From positions 8,713,797 to 8,777,796 of the forward strand of contig NC_067204.1 of the NCBI RefSeq assembly GCF_026262505.1: DNA of 64,000 nucleotides, read 5' to 3'. This document shows, piece by piece, positions 59,465 through 64,000 of this stretch. Made by a program: the position numbers and the translations under genes. How positions within the stretch are numbered: the stretch's first letter is position 1; each line of letters opens with the position of its first letter. The notes below the pieces were generated by a model, which had not been told where the DNA came from, searched no databases, and was given only the letters and a program-made list of their open reading frames with translations. The DNA comes from Trichomonas vaginalis G3 (taxonomy: Eukaryota > Parabasalia > Trichomonadida > Trichomonadidae).

Positions 59465-59693
59465 TTATAACTCTCTCTTCTCCAACTCTTCTAACTTCTT
59501 CTTAAGTTCAGCAATGTTGTCCTCATGAAGTTTAATCTTTCTCAAAATTCCTTCTTTATCTAATGGTTGCTTTATCTTTCTAAACTGAACTCTACCATCC
59601 TTCATAGTATGAATGTAAAAACCTTCTGGAAGTTCCTGATTTAATGTATTACAAAAACTTTTGTTTCATTGCTTCAGTGACTTTATTTGTCAT
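59465..59693 (-). pseudogene. Small coiled-coil Maverick 3 gene
   Basis: It starts MTNKVTEAMKQKF, and the later part reads LPEGFYIHTMKDGRVQFRKI with a coiled-coil end (NIAELKKKLEELEKREL). The phrase HTMKDGRVQFRK resembles the basic middles of 10036 and 61825, a possible small DNA-binding motif. About one break. Confidence 0.45.
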
Positions 59694-59739
59694 TTCAATC
59701 AAATAAAAATTTTAATATTAAATAAAAATAACGTTATTT

Positions 59740-60193
59740 TTTAGTAAGGAAACGCAGGAGTTTTACGATTTATTTGAGGAGTAGGTTCTGGTTTAAATGT
59801 TGGAGTCGGTTTAGGATTGACTTTTGAACAGGAGTTTGTACTTCCATAGGTTCAGGAGTCATTGAAGGTTTTGCTTGTGAAGGCGTTGGTTTTGGCGAAG
59901 GTGTTGGAAGTTTGTTTAACTTCAGCTACTTCAGTATTATTTACAACATTTGCTTTATTTCTTTTCAACATCATAAACTCCTGCTGTAGCTAGCAAACCT
60001 AGTGGAGACCATATCTTATATAAGGACTTGACCAAATGCTATTTTTGACAGGAGCTGGTGGAACACCTAACCTTGGTGAGACTGCTCTTTGCATTGTGCA
60101 GCTCGTAAGAATACAATAGGTGCTCCATAATCGTTTTGGTAAAGTTTGTTTCATAGATGGTGAAGGTTCACGAGAGCTTGATGAAGAACTCAT
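59740..60193 (-). pseudogene. Pro-rich Maverick 3 gene
   Basis: It starts MSSSSSSREPSPSMKQTLPK behind a TATTTTTAAAGCTTATAAATG leader. Downstream sequence is a Pro/Thr/Lys-rich repeat. The stretch LPKRLW..C..AVSPRLG recalls the peptide at 9864. About two or three breaks. Confidence 0.45.
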
Positions 60194-60270
60194 TTATAAG
60201 CTTTAAAAATAAACGTTCATCCTTTATTCCTCACTGTCGTCCGTAGCTAAGTTATAGTCATCTAATCTTA

Positions 60271-61797
60271 TTATGGGGATGCCATTAGCACGCACCTGAA
60301 TGGCAAAGCAACATCCCTCATAAATCCAATAAGTGGCTTTGGTACATTTTCAGTTGCTAGTTCAATAGGTCCTTTAACAGACAATTTGTATGTTATTGGA
60401 GCAGTAGATGTTTGACCTTGCTGGAAGCAAAAGTCCACTTCTGTTGGAAAACCACATAAGAAATGTGTGTTGTCATAGCTATCCCATTTATGTTCCACAC
60501 TACCATCATCCACCAATGACCTCATAACATCTTCATTAAATCCTATCATATCATTGTTTGTATTGCAAGCGTTCGCAACCATTTCATAAAATACAGGTCC
60601 ATATGTTTTTTCAGGTTCTGCAGGCATATTTCCATAAGCTCCCATGGAAAGCTGAAGATATTTAAACTTAGGGTTCTCAAAATTAACATAATAGTTGTCT
60701 TTCTTTCTAAATAGTGCCCAAATACTTTTAACATTAATAGGCGTATAAGCTGCTGTAAATGTTGCACTTGAACTATCTGTATTCTTTGAGAATGAACCGT
60801 CCATAGGAATCCAATCCATAACTTTAACAGGAAAACATAAAGCCTCGTTTGTATAATGTTCTACAAGTTCTGTATAAATGTTAGGGTCTAAAGAGAATGA
60901 CTTTGGATGAATGAAACATTCATTAAAATCCATCTTTGTTCGAAATAGTTGCTGGGTTACAGTTGTAATAGTAACTGTTCCACTAGCTTCTACTGACTTC
61001 GTTATCATAGTGAATGGTTCATTCCATGGAACAAATTTATTTGTCGGTGGATTTGAATCTGAAGCAAATGCAACTTTAAGAGTTGGATTGAAAGCAATGA
61101 TATCATTTACAGATATAGATGTGCATTGTAAGGCGTCGCTACTGAACTTTACTTTAAGCTGAATGTTTCCTGCAAAAGCTGGAATAAATCGAATAGCTTC
61201 TAGTGGAAGGAATCTTCTAACAGGAATTCTTAAACGAAGCTTAAAATCAAATGATTTTCCTGCTGTAATTGGACCACTAACAATTTGTCCTGTTCTGCAT
61301 GTTCCCGAATGACTCCATACATCTTCATGTCGAGTCTTTGAGAAAACATCTACTTTCTTTATTTGTTCGGTAGTTTGTGAGTTTGAAGTTATATATGCTT
61401 CTTCTCTTGCGTTGTCTTGAGAATATACGATACGACCATTTGCAAGGATTTGATATCCAGCAACTGCATAGAAAGCGTCATCGAAACCAATCCAAAATCC
61501 TGGTGGGTTTGTTTTATTGGAACCTGAACCAATTTCTTTATCTACAATAAATTGACCTTCCATTTTATACGTAATGAATGTATTGTAAAGGTCCAACATA
61601 TTTTCACCAGGAGGTGAGAGATTGAATGTTACCCATGTGTTATCTTTAGCAGTTCCAGGTTGTGATGGAATCTTTGCGTCAGAATATTTTCTATTAGTGT
61701 CACCAATTTGAACTGCATTGTCTATGATATCGAAATATGAGCGAATCTGATGAATATGCTCTGCTGGAGTAAATTCGTTTAACTGTTCGTTCTGCAT
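60271..61797 (-). CDS. Major capsid protein (double jelly-roll), looks whole
   Basis: The 508-residue frame is beta-rich and of the usual length for Polinton major capsid proteins. Recognisable blocks are WVTFNLSPPGENMLDLYNTF near the N-terminus, FDFKLRLRIPVRRFLPLEAI with FIPAFAGNIQLKVKF in the middle, and FLCGFPTEVDFCFQQG near the end. The middle aligns with the capsid gene of Maverick 1. Leader GATATTTTTATCTGAAGTAA lies before the ATG at 61797. The MCP assignment rests on length, beta content, homology within the window and family context. Confidence 0.72.
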   Translation of the reverse strand: MQNEQLNEFTPAEHIHQIRSYFDIIDNAVQIGDTNRKYSDAKIPSQPGTAKDNTWVTFNLSPPGENMLDLYNTFITYKMEGQFIVDKEIGSGSNKTNPPGFWIGFDDAFYAVAGYQILANGRIVYSQDNAREEAYITSNSQTTEQIKKVDVFSKTRHEDVWSHSGTCRTGQIVSGPITAGKSFDFKLRLRIPVRRFLPLEAIRFIPAFAGNIQLKVKFSSDALQCTSISVNDIIAFNPTLKVAFASDSNPPTNKFVPWNEPFTMITKSVEASGTVTITTVTQQLFRTKMDFNECFIHPKSFSLDPNIYTELVEHYTNEALCFPVKVMDWIPMDGSFSKNTDSSSATFTAAYTPINVKSIWALFRKKDNYYVNFENPKFKYLQLSMGAYGNMPAEPEKTYGPVFYEMVANACNTNNDMIGFNEDVMRSLVDDGSVEHKWDSYDNTHFLCGFPTEVDFCFQQGQTSTAPITYKLSVKGPIELATENVPKPLIGFMRDVALPFRCVLMASP

Positions 61798-61824
61798 GTA
61801 TTTACTTCAGATAAAAATATCTAT

Positions 61825-62253
61825 TTACTTCATTATTCTCACTCTTCTTCTTGGCATTCGTGGTGGAAGTTGTTTCTTGACATTTTCAATGAACTGTACA
61901 TTCTCTTTTGTCTCAACTTCTTTCACTGGCGGGTCAGGATTCTTTGACTCGGTTTGTTTTTCAATGAAATTCACGAACTTTGCAATAAGCTCTTGGTTCG
62001 TTATTGAAAGTACATCTGGCTTCTTTTCTTCTGGTTCTATTGACTTTTCAGTTTGAATAGAAGGCTTAACATGGGCTTCGCCCTCGGTGCCATGCACCTT
62101 AATACTGTCGCTTTCTGCATTCGCTAATGGAACCTTTCTTTTTCTTACGTATATTTTACCATCTTTACTCTGACTTACGTAATAGAAAGGATGTTGTATT
62201 CCTCTTGCGTCATTTAATATAATAGACTCTCGCTCTGATTTTGACAAGCTCAT
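61825..62253 (-). CDS. Basic/acidic Maverick 3 protein (10036-like)
   Basis: It looks whole, 142 residues: MSLSKSERESIILNDARGIQ, YYVSQSKDGKIYVRKRKVPL, a Glu/Pro-rich linker, LITNQELIAKFVNFIEKQTE-like helix and a basic end (PRMPRRRVRIMK). Same build as 10036-10488, with a KDGKIYVRKRK basic hairpin that may bind DNA. It ends just upstream of the capsid gene on the same strand and faces 62299 across a 45-bp leader. Confidence 0.55.
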   Translation of the reverse strand: MSLSKSERESIILNDARGIQHPFYYVSQSKDGKIYVRKRKVPLANAESDSIKVHGTEGEAHVKPSIQTEKSIEPEEKKPDVLSITNQELIAKFVNFIEKQTESKNPDPPVKEVETKENVQFIENVKKQLPPRMPRRRVRIMK

Positions 62254-62298
62254 TTTACATCGGTTAAAGTTTTAATTTTGTTTTTTATCTGCAGTCAA

Positions 62299-62586
62299 AT
62301 GACTCAGACAAGCCCTACGGACAAGACCCAAGGGGTCATAGATGTTGAAGCATTGAAGAAAGAAATTCGTGAGCAAATTTTATCCGAACTGAAGGAACAA
62401 AAACAAGAACAAAAGCCAGAGAGACCAAAGAGAAAACTTAGTGAAAAACAACTTGCTGCATTAGCTGCTGGAAGACAAAAGAACCCAAGACTACTGGCGA
62501 AGAAAGCTAGAGAAGAAGCTGAAGCAAAAGCTAGAGAAGAAGCTGAAGCAAAAGCTAGAGAAGAAGCTGAAGCAAAGAAAGAGTAA
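62299..62586 (+). CDS. Lys/Glu-rich helical protein
   Basis: The ATG at 62299 (MTQTSPTDKTQGVIDVEALK) follows GTTTTTTATCTGCAGTCAA. The 95 residues are a charged helix with a basic core (RPKRKLSEKQLAALAAGRQK) and three KAREEAEA repeats at the end. It may be a DNA-condensing or scaffold protein; low complexity limits the inference. Confidence 0.5.
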   Translation: MTQTSPTDKTQGVIDVEALKKEIREQILSELKEQKQEQKPERPKRKLSEKQLAALAAGRQKNPRLLAKKAREEAEAKAREEAEAKAREEAEAKKE

Positions 62587-62610
62587 ATGTGTTATTTTTA
62601 TCGGAACTAA

Positions 62611-63468
62611 ATGTATAGACAAATACCTTTATCTGTTGCGTTCAGTAGTGAAAACCCTGACGTCAAAATAAAGGGGAACAGAGTAACGTTTAAGTTTCCA
62701 ACAGTCTGGATTGTGAACATAAATGAAGAGAAGTACATTGGCATAACATCTATGTATATAACACGTGCTTTCAGAAAGGTTGACTTTATACTTCAAGTCG
62801 AGATAGAAAATGACGAACAGTCTTTAAGCGCCCAAAACATTCACATATACAAATACTTCAATGGCAGTACGACGTTAGAAGACTGTATAATTACATTTTA
62901 CGAAAATTTTCAAAAGAAGTTTAACATTGAAGTACAAACTTTACAGCCTTTACGTGATTTTCTTGCAGAACTGAAAGAAGAAGGAATTGTAGAAAGATTA
63001 ATAGCTTTTCATTACGAGTTTGTACCAAATGAAGATGGAACACATGACTGTCAATTCATTGTATTCTCACCATTCAATGAAGTAGCTAAAAAGAAAGAAA
63101 ATCCATTACGTATAAGATTTCAAATCTCTGAACCAAGTGATGATTTCAAAAATGTTTTCAATTATGATGCAATGCTTCCGAGGAAAAATGATTTTTCCGA
63201 AATTAGATTTCCAGGTATTTGGGATAGAAAGCAAGCTATATTATATTCAAACTTAAGTAAGGGAGTTGAAAATGAGTTCATTGGTCATACAAGAACTTCA
63301 CCACTTCCTAACCCTAAATACTATAAATTAACTGGCTTCAATCGTGAGTTTTGGATAGACATGTTCTCCACTCATGACCATAACTGCCCAATGTTCTTAC
63401 CTCCAGATGGGAAAGATTGTCTCTACATTGAAGCACAACTCTTAAACTCTACCATCGCAGTATTGTAA
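62611..63468 (+). CDS. Maverick 3 member of the 6205 family
   Basis: This 285-residue protein looks whole. Pattern likeness to 6205-7053: VTFKFPTVWIVNINEEKYIG vs the YRFDYPLRWLRDP region, SEPSDDFKNVFNYDAM vs YENVFDPAA, and a C-terminal block ending LPPDGKDCLYIEAQL vs IIPLYHAFYLELSF. Same length and gene neighbourhood. It supports a conserved structural role, identity unknown. Leader TTATTTTTATCGGAACTAAA. Confidence 0.6.
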   Translation: MYRQIPLSVAFSSENPDVKIKGNRVTFKFPTVWIVNINEEKYIGITSMYITRAFRKVDFILQVEIENDEQSLSAQNIHIYKYFNGSTTLEDCIITFYENFQKKFNIEVQTLQPLRDFLAELKEEGIVERLIAFHYEFVPNEDGTHDCQFIVFSPFNEVAKKKENPLRIRFQISEPSDDFKNVFNYDAMLPRKNDFSEIRFPGIWDRKQAILYSNLSKGVENEFIGHTRTSPLPNPKYYKLTGFNREFWIDMFSTHDHNCPMFLPPDGKDCLYIEAQLLNSTIAVL

Positions 63469-63518
63469 AATCTACGCTAGTTTTATTTTTTTCTGAAAAT
63501 TTTATTTGAGTGAAAGGC

Positions 63519-64000
63519 ATGGAAGGTGAAGGACATTGGCAAACACTCGAACATGACAATGACTATGAAATTAACACAGAATATCCACACAATATTAGGA
63601 AAAAATCTACAGGAAAAATTGTGAGTGAATGGATGAGCGATGGATATTATAGGTTATGTTTAAACGGTCAAAAATACTTCAAGCACAAACTTATAGCAGA
63701 ACAATTCATACTTAACCCAGACAACTTACCTCAAGTAGACCATATAAATCATATACGAACAGACAATAGAATAGAAAATTTAAGATATGTAACATCACAA
63801 CAAAACAATAAAAACAGATGTAAAGCAAATGGTATAAATTATAACTATGTAGATGAAATTGGTGAAAACTCCATTTAAGTTAAAACATATGGAAAACATG
63901 AGTTCGATGATTTATACTATGACCCAGAACAAGACCTCTTCTATTTCTTTAATGGAATTCGCTATAGAGAGCTTCATGTAATGGAAAACAATAAATGTGG
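63519..64000 (+). pseudogene. NUMOD4/HNH endonuclease-like gene, partial
   Basis: From MEGEGHWQTLEHDNDYEINT it follows the NUMOD4 + HNH plan: YEINTEYPHNIRKKSTGKIV, GYYRLCLNGQ, KHKLIAEQFILNPDNLPQVD, HINHIRTDNRIENLRYVTSQ and QNNKNR. These are homing-type nucleases common in phages and large viruses. The coding likeness goes on past 63878 to the window edge. About one break in the visible part. Confidence 0.75.

Larger units (their letters stand above)
58612..64000. mobile_element. Maverick/Polinton 3, left part, nested in Maverick 2
   Basis: The likeness to the Maverick 1 capsid gene stops exactly after TTATGT (58606-58611). From there a new AG-starting end follows: AGTTAGTATCTCTAAGTTGC with a GC-rich core (CACTGCGCGCCTCCGTAC). 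The genes inside are a diverged set of Maverick structural genes plus an HNH endonuclease, so this is a different lineage. It continues past the window. Its capsid gene looks whole. About four or five breaks in the visible part, and it must be younger than Maverick 2. Confidence 0.82.

Overview
The window looks like nuclear DNA of Trichomonas vaginalis or a very close trichomonad. Four things point there: an AT-rich genome crowded with Maverick/Polinton elements, a Tvmar1-like mariner, expanded ankyrin/DUF3447 and BspA-like leucine-rich genes, and compact intron-less host genes preceded by a TCA(T/A)TTT-type initiator a few tens of bases or less before the ATG. The species call comes from recognised families, not from a search.

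Layout. 1-1344: the 5' part of a DNA transposon gene on the minus strand, a DDE transposase running into a ubiquitin-hydrolase Cys box. 1345-4340: non-coding DNA with direct and inverted repeats, a candidate structured RNA (1847-2115) and a CTCAGA tandem array. 4341-30567: Maverick 1, nearly complete between 73-bp terminal inverted repeats. It carries a DNA adenine methylase, a phage-tail-fibre-like protein, integrase, protein-primed DNA polymerase B, packaging ATPase, SF3 helicase, capsid gene, KilA-N-like gene and long coiled-coil genes. Several genes look whole and others are broken. A Tvmar1 mariner (25379-26677) sits inside its capsid gene.

30568-53325: host DNA. It holds a truncated DUF3447 gene with a TTAA-flanked transposon against its start codon, a BspA-like gene, a 120-bp TTAA MITE, an ankyrin pseudogene, a HisC-like aminotransferase, a DUF3447-ankyrin gene with near-identical repeats, a 1512-residue helical-repeat protein, a bromodomain protein, a Bet1-like SNARE, an armadillo-like protein, a rhomboid protease and an R2R3 Myb. 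53326-58611: the left end of Maverick 2, closely related to Maverick 1. It is interrupted inside its capsid gene by Maverick 3 (58612 to the window end), a divergent lineage with its own terminal repeat, capsid gene and HNH endonuclease.

In the Mavericks, replication genes (polymerase, helicase) share one leader and most other genes share another, TATTTTTA-Y-n-AAATG, often in 17-40 bp bidirectional gaps. Maverick 1 also has a region (13.8-17.9 kb) where ORFs are followed by copies of a palindrome centred on TTAGATCTAA, twelve in all, with two minisatellites and hairpin duplications. It resembles a cassette array and is the least explained structure in the window.
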